Below, piece after piece: positions 47,201 to 55,098 of a stretch of DNA of 64,000 bases (position 1 is its first letter; the number at the start of each line of letters is the position of its first letter). This DNA is from Amblyomma americanum (taxonomy: Eukaryota; Arthropoda; Arachnida; Ixodida; Ixodidae): contig NC_135497.1 in assembly GCF_052857255.1 (NCBI RefSeq), positions 346,720,799-346,784,798 of the forward strand, in the 5' to 3' direction. Under the pieces are notes generated by a model. It saw only the letters and a program-made list of their open reading frames with translations, searched no databases and was not told the DNA's origin. A program made the position numbers and the translations under genes.

Positions 47201-47799
47201 CTCTTCTTAGAGCAGGCGAGTGTCGTAGGCTCTACCACAGCTTCAAAAGATTCGCACTGATTGTGAATAGAGGAAACCCGCACGAATGCTGCAGAGAAAG
47301 CTGGTACAATAGTATCTTCTTCCACCGCAAATGCTCCAAAATCCGGTGTCGAGTTATCCACAAGAGCTGAAAGTAACGAAGAATTCAAAGCAACTTCTCC
47401 CGTACGACAGTCTAAAGTTGCACCACACTCTTGCAGAAAATCAATCCCAAGAATCACATCATGCGTTGACCGTGGTAGCACTGCGAATTCTGTTCTAAAC
47501 GTTAGACCACCAATAACAACATCCGAAGCACACACACCAAGTGGAACCAAAGGTTCACCACCGACACCACGGAATAACGCTGCACGGTCACCACTAAACA
47601 TCACTTTCCTACCTAAACGATTCTTAAACCTCAAACTCATAACGGATACGGTAGCACCAGTGTCCACAAGAGCCATTGTTTTCACACCATCAATAAACAC
47701 TTCCAGTTTGTTCTTCAACATAAACACGGGCAGAGGTAGATTGGACGTCATCGACTCGCCGGCGGCCTCACCTCCATCGGCCGCGCCTCCTAGTTTCCC
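44284..47799 (-). CDS. pol: Pol of Ty3 element B: protease, RT, RNase H, integrase
   Basis: The -1 frame entered at GGGAAAC reads through to 44284; the first ATG is at 47751, giving 1155 codons from there. Domains: protease (FIDGVKTMALVDTGA, HDVILGIDFL, about residues 15-115), reverse transcriptase (SSIDLRSGYWQIPV with Asp, CYLDDVVIF, about 330-510), RNase H (EVHTDASGIGIGA, VVTDHHSLCWL, about 600-720), integrase (SGHLGVTRTLHRT, CVQCQRFK, VDHLTRYCE, LISDRGRQF, NGVVERTNR; D-35-E, about 800-1030) and a GPF-type module (YTGPFVVLECI). All catalytic residues I can identify are present and there is no stop. No env ORF follows; the frame ends 35 bp from the 3' LTR. Confidence 0.95.
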   Translation of the reverse strand, partial: GKLGGAADGGEAAGESMTSNLPLPVFMLKNKLEVFIDGVKTMALVDTGATVSVMSLRFKNRLGRKVMFSGDRAALFRGVGGEPLVPLGVCASDVVIGGLTFRTEFAVLPRSTHDVILGIDFLQECGATLDCRTGEVALNSSLLSALVDNSTPDFGAFAVEEDTIVPAFSAAFVRVSSIHNQCESFEAVVEPTTLACSKKSIVVPRCVVPVVRGRTELWTVNHSEEPAVLPRGLKLARFEEGVSGFVAALTNSVSEQHVKRDMETQVKAMINQALSPTERRTLVELLLKHVFVFDFAKDDSTPPPTSRIHHTINTGSAPPIRQKPYRVSATERKLIDDQVQEMLKRGIIRESSSPWAAPVILVKKKDGTWRFCVDYRRLNTATKKDVYPLPRIDDAIDCLHSASYFSSIDLRSGYWQIPVHAADREKTAFITPDGLYEFNVMPFGLCNAPATFERFMDTILRGLKWQICLCYLDDVVIFGKTFSEHNRRLDIVLDCMERAGLILNSKKCHFGNRETIVLGHLVDKEGVRPDPKKIEAVKSFTVPQSVKELQSFLGLCSYFRRFIARFADIAYPLTCLLHKDAPFNWTSECDAAFRHLKFLLTSGPILRHFCPSAPIEVHTDASGIGIGAVLIQRHGHDQHVVAYASRSLSKSERNYTVTEQECLAVVFAVQRFRSYLYGNAFTVVTDHHSLCWLVSLRDPCGRLARWALRLQEFNFTVVHKSGRKHSDADCLSRLPLLTTEDDADNFDEYLSSLSQAFPDLQVFRTEQRKDQTLTSLFDAAQDSVKNTFCIRDGLLYKKNFASGGARMLLVVPESLRITVLEMMHDDATSGHLGVTRTLHRTQQRFYWPNMRSTIQHYVASCVQCQRFKLPTSSPPGKLRPITPPTAPFEQVGIDLLGPFPRSSKGNRWIFVCVDHLTRYCETAAIPVATASEVSNFLLRFVILRHGPPAVLISDRGRQFTADVVEELLRLSSCTFRHSTPYHPQTNGVVERTNRTLTTMLAMYVAADHKDWDGVLPFITHAYNTAQHETTGYSPFYLLYARSPRCGLDTMLPFFIHDEPSLATTLCRAEEARQLARVRILSSQERSKNRYDVQHQEVSYVPGDIVWLWTPLRKRGLCQKLLSHYTGPFVVLECISDVNYVIARLTASGRRSRQSQVVHVARLKRFHPRRSV

Positions 47800-48998
47800 G
47801 GAGGCGGAGGGGATGCACGACGTCGAGGAGAAGGTGACCGCCGTTGGCGCTGAGGTGGCGGCGTCACGCTGCGGTCAGATGCGGGTGATGAACTCCGCAA
47901 ATTGCTCGGACGGTACGGGTCCCAAGCGGACGTTGAGGGTCTCTGCTGCGCGGTGTGCAGTTGCCCGTAAGTATTCGCCGGGGGTTGGCAGTCTTGAGAA
48001 GTTGGGAAACGACGGCGGCAATATCTAGCGATATGCCCTGCAATGCCACACCGGTAGCACAAAGGTTGAGAGCGCCAGCGACCGCCATAAGAGTCCTGGC
48101 GAACAAAGTCGCGACGTTGGCTGAAGCCAGGATCTCGCTGCTGACGAACCACGTCTTCTGGGTAGGTGGGCCTCCTTTCTGTCGGCTGGTGGCGATAACG
48201 TTGGGCAATGTTCCGATCGTCCATGGGCAAAGTGCCGTTGGGTGGAGCCCACGGAGTCGACAGGGCGGCAACATCTTCCTCCGGTGCAGAACTGTGCCGC
48301 AGATATTGTGTGTGGCAGAAGGTATCCCGGGATCTCGACAATTCCTCGCGCACAATCTCTCGAATCATATCAGCCATAGAATTTGGAGGACTGGCTTCAA
48401 CACTGGCTATAGAGGTGACATTGGCCAATCTTCCGAATTTAGGGGTGATTCGACGCAGCTTAAGAGCTTCAAATGTTCTGCAATGTTCTATAACGTCAGT
48501 GGTGGTGCTCAGGCTCTCTTTGCTAATCAGGAAATTGTAAACATCTTCCGCAATTCCTTTTAGAAGGTGGCCGACTTTGTCTTCTTCAAGCATTCTGGAG
48601 TTAACTAGCTTGCATAACTTTAAGATGGCTTCGATGTATGCCGTGCAAGTTTCTCCGGGTACTTGCGCGCGGTGAAGCAATGTCTGTTCCGCACGCTTCT
48701 TCTTTGCCGATTCATCCCCAAAATTTTTCTTTATCTCGGTCGTAAAGGTAGCCCATGAACTCAGTGTATCCTCATGATTGTCGAACCAGTCAAGGGCAGT
48801 GGCGGCAAGGAAAAACACAACGTTAGCCAGTTTAGTAGCAGCGTTCCATCGATTGTATTTGCTCACCCGCTCGTAGTGTTTCAGCCACTCGTCAACGTCC
48901 TCTTCAGGTTTTCCAAAAAATGTGCGGGGCTCTCGATAATGTGGCCAGTTGTTCGCTGTGGATAGCCCGGGTTGCTCAGCATTGTCGTCTCCAGGCAT
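47790..48998 (-). CDS. gag: Gag of Ty3 element B
   Basis: 402 codons from ATG 48998 to TAG 47790. The capsid-like region includes PRTFFGKPEEDVDEWLKHYE, LDWFDNHEDTL and DKVGHLLKGIAEDVYNFL, parallel to element A. A single CCHC zinc knuckle (CYRCGIAGHIARYC) precedes a Ser/Arg/Pro-rich basic tail ending SPRRRASPPPPGN. The knuckle binds element RNA and the capsid part assembles cytoplasmic particles. No internal stop. The sense overlap with pol is set by GGGAAAC just before the stop. A leader of about 90 bp with the primer-binding region separates the start from the LTR. Confidence 0.93.
   Translation of the reverse strand: MPGDDNAEQPGLSTANNWPHYREPRTFFGKPEEDVDEWLKHYERVSKYNRWNAATKLANVVFFLAATALDWFDNHEDTLSSWATFTTEIKKNFGDESAKKKRAEQTLLHRAQVPGETCTAYIEAILKLCKLVNSRMLEEDKVGHLLKGIAEDVYNFLISKESLSTTTDVIEHCRTFEALKLRRITPKFGRLANVTSIASVEASPPNSMADMIREIVREELSRSRDTFCHTQYLRHSSAPEEDVAALSTPWAPPNGTLPMDDRNIAQRYRHQPTERRPTYPEDVVRQQRDPGFSQRRDFVRQDSYGGRWRSQPLCYRCGIAGHIARYCRRRFPTSQDCQPPANTYGQLHTAQQRPSTSAWDPYRPSNLRSSSPASDRSVTPPPQRQRRSPSPRRRASPPPPGN
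47793..47799 (-). promoter_or_regulatory. Probable -1 frameshift site GGGAAAC
   Basis: G-GGA-AAC lies directly before the gag TAG and fits the X-XXY-YYZ rule for -1 ribosomal slippage. Pol is open in the -1 frame from here. The same heptamer ends gag of element A at 50288-50294. Confidence 0.7.
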
Positions 48999-49070
48999 GT
49001 CCGATGGCAGTGGTGGGAAGCCTGCGAGTCTACGGCTCCTTCGGTAGATGGAATGCTCCGTGGTCGATAC

Positions 49071-49089
49071 CCGGCACCTCTCACCAACC
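49071..49089 (-). other. Primer-binding region of element B
   Basis: Directly after the 5' LTR: GGTTGGTGAGAGGTGCCGG. The TGGTG...GAGGTGC core is shared with elements A and C and TRIM copy 1. It is presumed to pair with a tRNA 3' end; the tRNA was not identified. Confidence 0.6.
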
Positions 49090-49262
49090 TGTTACGTGCT
49101 TTACACGCAAGGGGGTTTATTCAAAGAGGGGACCGGTCGAAGCAGGATGGAAGCAGGAAGCCTAGCAGCGTCCTTCAGCTCTCTCTTTTTCTTCCTCTTT
49201 CTCCGCGGGTCAGTCCTTCATCTTCTGCTTCTTCCGTCGAGGTTCTGTGGAAGCACGTTACA
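49090..49262 (-). repeat. 5' LTR of element B
   Basis: On the - strand TGTAACGTGC...CACGTAACA, with AATAAA near its 3' end. Confidence 0.93.
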
Positions 49263-49266
49263 ATAT

Positions 49267-50235
49267 CGTTCGCCAACATCTTGTCCACCTCCCGCTGGAT
49301 GATCTGGCGCTGTGGTAGCGACACACGATAAGGCCTCCGGTGTATAGGTCTGGCATCGCCGGTGTCAATGCGGTGAGTCACTACCGATGTTTGACCCAGA
49401 GGAGCAGAAGCGAAGTCAAAAATGTCGGAGTAGGACAGCAAAAGGTTGTGAAGATCCTGTGCATGCTCGGGGCTCAGGTCAGAAGCAATAATCGCAGAAA
49501 TGGATTGCGGAACGTTGGCCGGGATGTCGGCCGCTTGAGAGACAGTAGAAGGCGGTCCAGGTGAGAGAGCAGTGACGGTACAGTCGGTGAGAGAAGACAA
49601 AGTAGCAAGCGATATGCCTGCAGGAAGAACTTGTGGTGACAAGCTGAAGTTGAGGACAGGAAGGGAGGTGCTATTCTTGGTGACGGTCACGATGAGGTGC
49701 GGAAGAACAACATTGCGGGAGAGAACGACATCGGCGAGTGGACAGGCAAGATAATCCCCATCAGGAACCGCAGGAAGTGGGGACATAGGCAGATAAACGG
49801 CAGAGTCGGGTGGCAGGCGAGCGTACTCGGTGGAGGAAGCGGGGCGTGGAGCTTGAGGGTGTGTCGGCTGAGCTGAGAGGCAGGTCCAATCGTAGAAGGC
49901 CGCTGGAGCAGTCGATAAGGGCAGAGTGAGCGGTTAGAAAGTCTAGACCAAGGATCACATTGTGAGGGCAGTGTTCGAGGACGGTGAACAAAACTGGGAT
50001 GTGACGATCGGCAAGAGTGACGCGGGCAGTGCACAGGCCAGTGACGGCAGCAGTGCTGCCATCGGCAACGCGAACGGTGGGCGAAGCGGCAGGGGTCTGA
50101 ACTTTTTGAGGCGACGGCAAAAGGATGAGCTAAGAACCCAGACTTAGGCACCAGTGTCAATGAGGGCAGAAACAGGAACACCGTCCACAAAAGCGTCGAG
50201 CAGATTACAGGGCGAAGGCTGGGTCAGTAGAGGAT
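49267..50235 (-). pseudogene. pol: Pol of element A, part 1: protease and RT N-terminus
   Basis: Protease: LLDAFVDGVPVSALIDTGA with the catalytic D-T-G, followed at once by a TAA, then TVRVADGSTAAVTG and NVILGLDFL. A frameshift near 49790 leads into the linker and RT N-terminus (DTGDARPIHRRPYRV, REVDKMLANDI). The frame stops where element B is inserted at 49262-49266. The equivalent region of B is uninterrupted. The frame relation to gag is also disturbed by an indel between the slippery site and protease. Confidence 0.85.
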
Positions 50236-50284
50236 TTTCAGGTCGGGGGCACCAATGCAGCATCACCTCCGGGAGCTGCACTGG

Positions 50285-51520
50285 CTAGTTTCCCGCGAAG
50301 CGGCCTGCAGAGGACGGTGAGTAACTGCGGTGCGGAAGAGGTGAGCGGGAACGGTGGGCTGTCGGGGAGGGAGAGCGGCTGGTTCTACGAGGAGGCGGTG
50401 TGGACTCGGCGCTGGGTGGGTCATTCCGAGCCGTGAAGCGACGGGGTCCATAGTCATAACGGCGGTCGACGTAGGGCAAAGGTCGGGGAGGTGCGGACCA
50501 ACGGCTGCGGCAGTGGCGGGAGATGTGGCCTACGCGCGAGCACGTAAAGCAGATCGGCCGGTCGTCAGGGGTACGCCACTCATCCGGATTGCGATACCTT
50601 GTGTAACTTGGGACGAAGGTGTTGCGGGCCGTAGCAGTAGCGACCACGGGAGGGATGGGGCTCGCACCCCGAGGTTCGACGGGACGATGGCTGGAGGGCA
50701 TGCCCAAGTTGGCGACCTCCTGGCGGACGACAGCTTGAATAAGGGATATTGTGGCCAGGGTGTTGTCCGACAAGGGCGCGTTGGGCGTAACAGGAGCCAG
50801 CGCCTCCAGTTCACGGCGCACGATGCGAGTCACGTTGTCGGGGTTGGAAGGCTGCCTTAGTGTCGGCAGATCCTCGCACGTGGAACTGGCAGCTGTGTTA
50901 GGCAGGCGGTCGAAGCGGTGTGCAATGCGCCGGTGCTTGGCCTGCTCGAAGCGTCGACACACCTGCAGAACGGAGTCGACCGTAGAGTAGTCCCGGCATA
51001 GAAGAAGGTGGAAGGCATCGTCGGCAATGCCTTTAAGAATATGGCCTACCTTATCGTCTTCGGTCATGTTGGGATCGACCTTTCGGCACAGTGCCAAGAC
51101 GTCTTGAATGTATGTAACATATGATTCAGTGGCCGTTTGGGCGCGAGCTGCAAGTTCTTTTTTGGCAGCAACCTGACGGCCAACTGGTTTCCCAAACAGG
51201 CCGCGAAGCTTTTGCTTGCAGGCATCCCACGTGGCAATCTCTTCTTCGTGGGTTTCGAACCAGACGCGTGCGGTGCCGGCGAGATAAAATATTACATTGG
51301 CCAGCATCAGCGTGGCGTCTCACCTGTTGTGCTGGCTAACACGCTCATAAAGCGAGAGCCAGTCCTCGACGTCCACGCCATCTGTACCGTAGAATGTGCC
51401 CGGGTCGCGAGGGTGGGCTACGACGACAGTTGGCGTGGCAGGCGCAGACGGAGGGGCCGGGCCGGTAGTCATCTCGCCGGTTCGGCCCGTCGTCTCGTTG
51501 GCTCGTCGGGTCGTCGGCAT
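50285..51520 (-). pseudogene. gag: Gag of Ty3 element A, one in-frame stop
   Basis: The ATG at 51520 opens MPTTRRANETTGRTGE. The capsid-like part includes PGTFYGTDGVDVEDWLSLYE, VWFETHEEEI and DKVGHILKGIADDAF. Near the C-terminus is a CCHC zinc knuckle, CFTCSRVGHISRHC, followed by an Arg/Ser/Pro-rich tail ending AGRFAGN. A TGA at 51320-51322 interrupts an otherwise open frame of about 411 codons. Gag forms the particle that packages element RNA. The last codons before the TAG contain GGGAAAC (50288-50294), the same heptamer as in element B. Confidence 0.88.
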
Positions 51521-51552
51521 GTCGGCTCGAACTCAGCACCTCCACCAAACGA

Positions 51553-51707
51553 TGTTACGGGGATGTTACGGCGGTAAGTCTATATTGGCGGCTGCTCTGA
51601 GATGGCCAGCACTCAGCTCAGAACCGAGCGCCCAGCTACCAACTGTCAACGTCGTCGTCGTTCAGCGCATCGCCACTTCTTCGTTCATGATTCGTCCACT
51701 TGTAACA
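51553..51707 (-). repeat. 5' LTR of element A
   Basis: On the - strand starts TGTTACAAGTGG and ends CCCCGTAACA. The next bases include TTTGGTGGAGGTGCTGAG, the primer-binding region. Confidence 0.88.
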
Positions 51708-52037
51708 CTATAAAGTTGCAATAGCTGAAGAGGTTTACCTCGACACTTACTGATAGGTTATCATGTAAAATGCCGTGAAGTACATAATCGAACGTCTTGC
51801 TAAAATCTATGAACAACTCAAGGGTTATCAGCCGGTTTTCAACATTTTGAATTATGTAATGTTTGAGGGCTAGGAGAGCTGATTCAGTTAATCTTCTCGT
51901 TCTGAAACCCTACTGCTCATCAGAAATAATGCCGGTCCTGTCGAAAAAAACTAATTTTTAGCGTAGAATTTTTTCAAAGCCTTTCGAGAAGACGAGCAGA
52001 AGAGACCTAGGCCGGTAATTTGTGAGTACATTTATAT

Positions 52038-52162
52038 CGTTACGTGACGGCCAGCCGAAGAATGAAACGAGTTTACTGATGGCAATGATATGGTTTATTG
52101 GCCCCTGGCCTAGCGCGAGCGCGCCGTCTCAGCCCACTACTATCTTCGTCTTCTTCGTCACA
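52038..52162 (-). repeat. 3' LTR of TRIM copy 2
   Basis: TGTGACG...CGTAACG on the - strand; the terminal base deviates from the usual A. Confidence 0.8.
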
Positions 52163-52634
52163 CTACCCGGGGCCACCGAGCGATCGTCCCGATCGGTGAC
52201 AAAGAGACGCGCGAAGTGGTGATGGGCTTCAGAGAATGGCGGCACAGGAAGCAGAAGGTGGTGAGGTGATGGCCGCCACGAGGAAGGATATGGCTGAATG
52301 ATTCCTGGTTCACGAAGCTTCCTGGCCCTAGGTTATCAGGAGCCGACGGCCGGGGCGCCAGGACGCGCCGAACGGCATGGGCAGGGGAACGGTGTCGTCA
52401 CATGTGGGCAGCGTCTCAGGTCGGTGGGGTCGGGTCCTTGCGGTAGGTTCAGTTCGTCGTGTCGAGTGGTCTGGGTGGTGGACGGGGGAAGAACGGCGAG
52501 GTCGGTTCGGGTCTGAAAGGCTGGGGCACGGCCGGGCGACGCAGACCAAGCACGCACGGCCGACGACCATGGCTCCCGCATGCGCCAAAGCTCCCGGAAC
52601 AGGAAGGGGATAAACTCCGCACCTCACAAAAATA

Positions 52635-52759
52635 TGTTACGTGATGGCCAGCCGAAGAATGAGACAAGATGACTGATGGCAATGAGATGGTTTAATGACC
52701 GCTGGCCTGGCGCGAGCGCGCCGTCTCGGACCACTGCCAACTTCGTCTTCTTCGTCACA
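52635..52759 (-). repeat. 5' LTR of TRIM copy 2
   Basis: TGTGACG...CGTAACA on the - strand, followed by GTGAGGTGCGGAG. Confidence 0.8.
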
Positions 52760-52770
52760 ATATCTCCTCC

Positions 52771-53037
52771 TTTCGTTTGAAACAGGTCAGCGCTAAAAAA
52801 GACAAACACGGCGAGAGAACGACGACACAAGGGATGAGCGCTACTAACAACTGGTTTTATTTTTCGCTTCAGGGAAAGTATTTAAAGCCTTGTCACATCA
52901 TATCATGCACACAGCCAGGGGCGTCAACATTTTTTCATATCAAAAAGTTAAAATATATATCTTAACACAGCAAGCCACAAAGAGCCAGTAATCGACAGCG
53001 TGAATAACAGAAAAGGAAAAAGGAAGAAACGAACAGG
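52771..53037 (+). repeat. Left inverted terminal repeat of the Penelope-like element
   Basis: Starts TTTCGTTTGAAACAGGTCAG and ends GAAACGAACAGG; inverted match to 54830-55098 with scattered mismatches. Confidence 0.85.
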
Positions 53038-53239
53038 ACTAATAAAAAAATTATCAGTTATTTTTTAAACGCGTCTCAAGAAATGCCCGCTCCACAGAGA
53101 ACAACGTTATTGAGGCATCGCTCACACACTTATCTCGTTTTTGTTTATGTGGAAAGCTTCCAGCAAAACTCTGGATGTTCTGCTTGCACTTCTGCCTAGA
53201 ACCTTGGCCGCGTTAAATCGTGGCACACATTTGCACTCC

Positions 53240-54800
53240 AAAACATGCGAAATAAGTTAGCCAGCTTGTCTTTTACGCTCAAGTTTTTTGCATGTTCCCT
53301 TAAACGATCGTTAAGGCAACACCCCGTCGGCCCGACATAGCACCTTCCGCAGGAGAGCACATCCGACATAGGCTACTTCGTGTTTAGTTTTGCATCCACG
53401 CTCACGTTCGCCGCAAATGCGCGGGCACAGCTTCGCCAGCTTATTTGGCGCCGAGAACACAAGTGGCAAGTTGTGCCTGCTGGCCACTTTTTTGAGGTTA
53501 TGCGACACCTTATGTACATAAGGTATCACCTCAGGCATGGTCTTCGCGCGTTCCGTGACAGCCATTTTTTGTCGGGCACCAGACTTCTTTAGGAGGGTTT
53601 CAGCAATGGCCACTATGATCAAGCAAGGGAAGCCTGCAGCCAAAAGGCGGTTGACCTTATTATTAAAGCTAGCATGCATTTGGTGTGGACACGACCTGCG
53701 AAGCGCAGATTCCAGACAAAGCGAAGCAATAGCTCTTTTCACAGTCTTAGAATGATTTGAGTGTAGGGCAATAGCTCTTTGTTAGCACGCGGGAAATAGG
53801 CCCAGCAGGTATGTCCTTTGCACAACGTCAGCCTCAGATCCAAGAAACGTAATTCGTTGTTGTCAGGAATTTCATGTGTAAAATTCAGGCCTTTACCATG
53901 CTTCTCAAATTTTCTTAGGACCTGTTGAATGGAGTCTGCAAATGTGGAGTCATTAGTTGCTTCTAAAAGAATTAAAAAATCGTCTACATATCTGAAGACC
54001 TTTAAAACATGGCCACCAATAAAATCTTGATCCAAAAGGCGATCAATGCATGCTAAAAAAATGTGACACAAAATTGGCGCCACACATGAACCTATACAAA
54101 CACCATTACGCTGAAGAAAAGGTTGCTTGTTAAAAGAGATAAAAGTGACGCTGAGATAAAATTCTAAAAGCTTTAGAAAATTGTCAAGGGACATACCAGC
54201 TGAAGACTGAAAGGAAATTTCGCCAGTAACTTCAACAGATTCTTTCACAGCAACTAAAAGTTCGGCTTGAGGAACTGAATAAAACAAATCCTCGACATCA
54301 ACAGAAAAAGCGTAACCGACCTGGCTATTGTCCTCAATGTAATGTGACACATTTTGGGACTTGTTTGTCTCGAAGGGATCATCCACCTTGATCACCGAGA
54401 GCTTCTTTAAAAGGAACCGGCTAGCACATTGCTGCCATGAGCCATTTTCGCTGATGATCGTTCTGAAGGGTATTTCAGGCTTGTGAGTCTTAGCCGTGAA
54501 GAAGACGTTCAAGCAGTTGCCTCTGCATTTACTAATATCATTAGCTAAAGAAAACAGATTGAGGTCCTTGCAAAAATCCATGAACTTAGTTTTAACGCGT
54601 ACATCGCTTTTCCTCACAGGTGCAAAAATCTTTTCCACAGCTTGCAGTGCTTTTTCTTTGTAGGCTTGTTGTTTCATGACGACGAATCCCCCATCTTTGT
54701 CAGCTTGTAGCAAGACGATTTGTTTATCTTTGAAATATTTAACAATTTCATCTAAAACACGGCACGAACGACGGTTAGCACACCCTGAAGCACACCTCAC
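53240..54800 (-). pseudogene. Penelope-like reverse transcriptase with GIY-YIG remnant
   Basis: The - strand frame 54800-53739 (353 codons) has LLQADKDGGFVVM, NVFFTAKTHKPE, FSVDVEDLFYSVP (first catalytic Asp), RNGVCIGSCVAPILCHIF, FRYVDDFLIL (catalytic YVDD) and NELRFLDLRL, the hallmark order of Penelope-like RTs, which are related to telomerase. A frameshift near 53745 leads to the C-terminal part (KRAIASLCLESALRRSC, EVIPYVHKVSHNLKKV, to 53311). After a further frameshift or small deletion comes GRCYVGPTGCCLNDRLREH (about 53345-53290), the second half of a GIY-YIG endonuclease; the GIY half is missing. The truncated N-terminus and broken endonuclease make it inactive. Confidence 0.9.
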
Positions 54801-54829
54801 GAGGCAGTCAACACCCTCACCAACACCCT

Positions 54830-55098
54830 CCTGTTCGTTTCTTCCTTTTTCCTTTTCTGTTATTCACGCTGTCGATTACTGGCTCTTTGTGGCTTGCTGT
54901 GTTAAGATCTATATCTTAACTTTTTTGATATGAAAAAATTTTTGACGGCCCTGGCTGTGTGCATGATATGATGTGACTAGGCTTTAAATACTTTCCCTGA
55001 AGCGATAAATAAAACCAGTTGTTAGTAGCGCTCATCCCTTGTGTCGTCGTTCTCTCGCCGTGTTTGTCTTTTTTAGCGCTGACCTGTTTCAAACGAAA
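54830..55098 (-). repeat. Right inverted terminal repeat of the Penelope-like element
   Basis: Inverted copy of 52771-53037, ending GACCTGTTTCAAACGAAA. Confidence 0.85.

Larger units (their letters stand above)
44077..49262 (-). mobile_element. Ty3/gypsy element B, structurally complete
   Basis: Two 173-bp LTRs (49090-49262 5', 44077-44249 3') differ at a single base by eye. A perfect ATAT duplication flanks the element (44073-44076, 49263-49266). The internal order on the - strand is primer-binding region, gag (48998-47790), pol (47799-44284), polypurine tract, LTR. Gag and pol have no internal stops. The element sits inside pol of element A in the same orientation. LTR identity points to a very recent insertion, possibly of an active family. 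Confidence 0.95.
41399..51707 (-). mobile_element. Ty3/gypsy element A (host of element B)
   Basis: 155-bp LTRs at 51553-51707 (5') and 41399-41553 (3') with 4 mismatches by eye. Flanks are ATAT (41395-41398) and CTAT (51708-51711), a 4-bp duplication with one mismatch. Order on the - strand: gag 51520-50285, protease and RT N-terminus 50235-49267, insertion of element B (44077-49262), rest of RT, RNase H and integrase 44072-41591. Without B the element is about 5.1 kb. Several stops and a lost catalytic residue make it inactive. It interrupts a LINE. Confidence 0.93.
40209..52037 (-). mobile_element. Third LINE, split by nested Ty3 elements
   Basis: LINE sequence on the - strand lies at 51708-52037 (NYRP-like block and VFSKGFEKI, with stops) and, after element A, at 41398-40209. 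The latter reads FPQGSVLGPLLF, FYADDSTILL and a C-terminal block RLLGLYHLSSASF with YSLCHNLP (40661-40209). The two parts are colinear. Another 7 bp of the element seems to lie right of the TRIM at 52764-52770. ORF2 is full of stops; the YADD motif itself is intact. Confidence 0.8.
52038..52759 (-). mobile_element. TRIM-like element, copy 2
   Basis: 125-bp LTRs (52635-52759 5', 52038-52162 3') in - orientation, with an ATAT duplication on both sides (52034-52037, 52760-52763). The interior aligns along its length with copy 1, including GATCGGGACGATCGCTCGG near the 3' LTR. LTRs differ at well over ten positions, so this copy is older than copy 1. No coding capacity. It splits a LINE. Confidence 0.85.
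52771..55098 (-). mobile_element. Penelope-like element with inverted terminal repeats
   Basis: A reverse transcriptase ORF of Penelope type lies between two inverted copies of a 267-269-bp sequence (52771-53037 and 54830-55098). Penelope-like elements often carry partial or inverted terminal copies (pLTRs). The coding part is 5' truncated (only about 30 bp between the RT frame and the right repeat) and frameshifted. The left end begins 7 bp after the TRIM target duplication. Confidence 0.85.

Noticed and set aside
47955..48563. 202-codon + strand frame
   Set aside because: Antisense to gag of element B, whose frame carries the real zinc knuckle.
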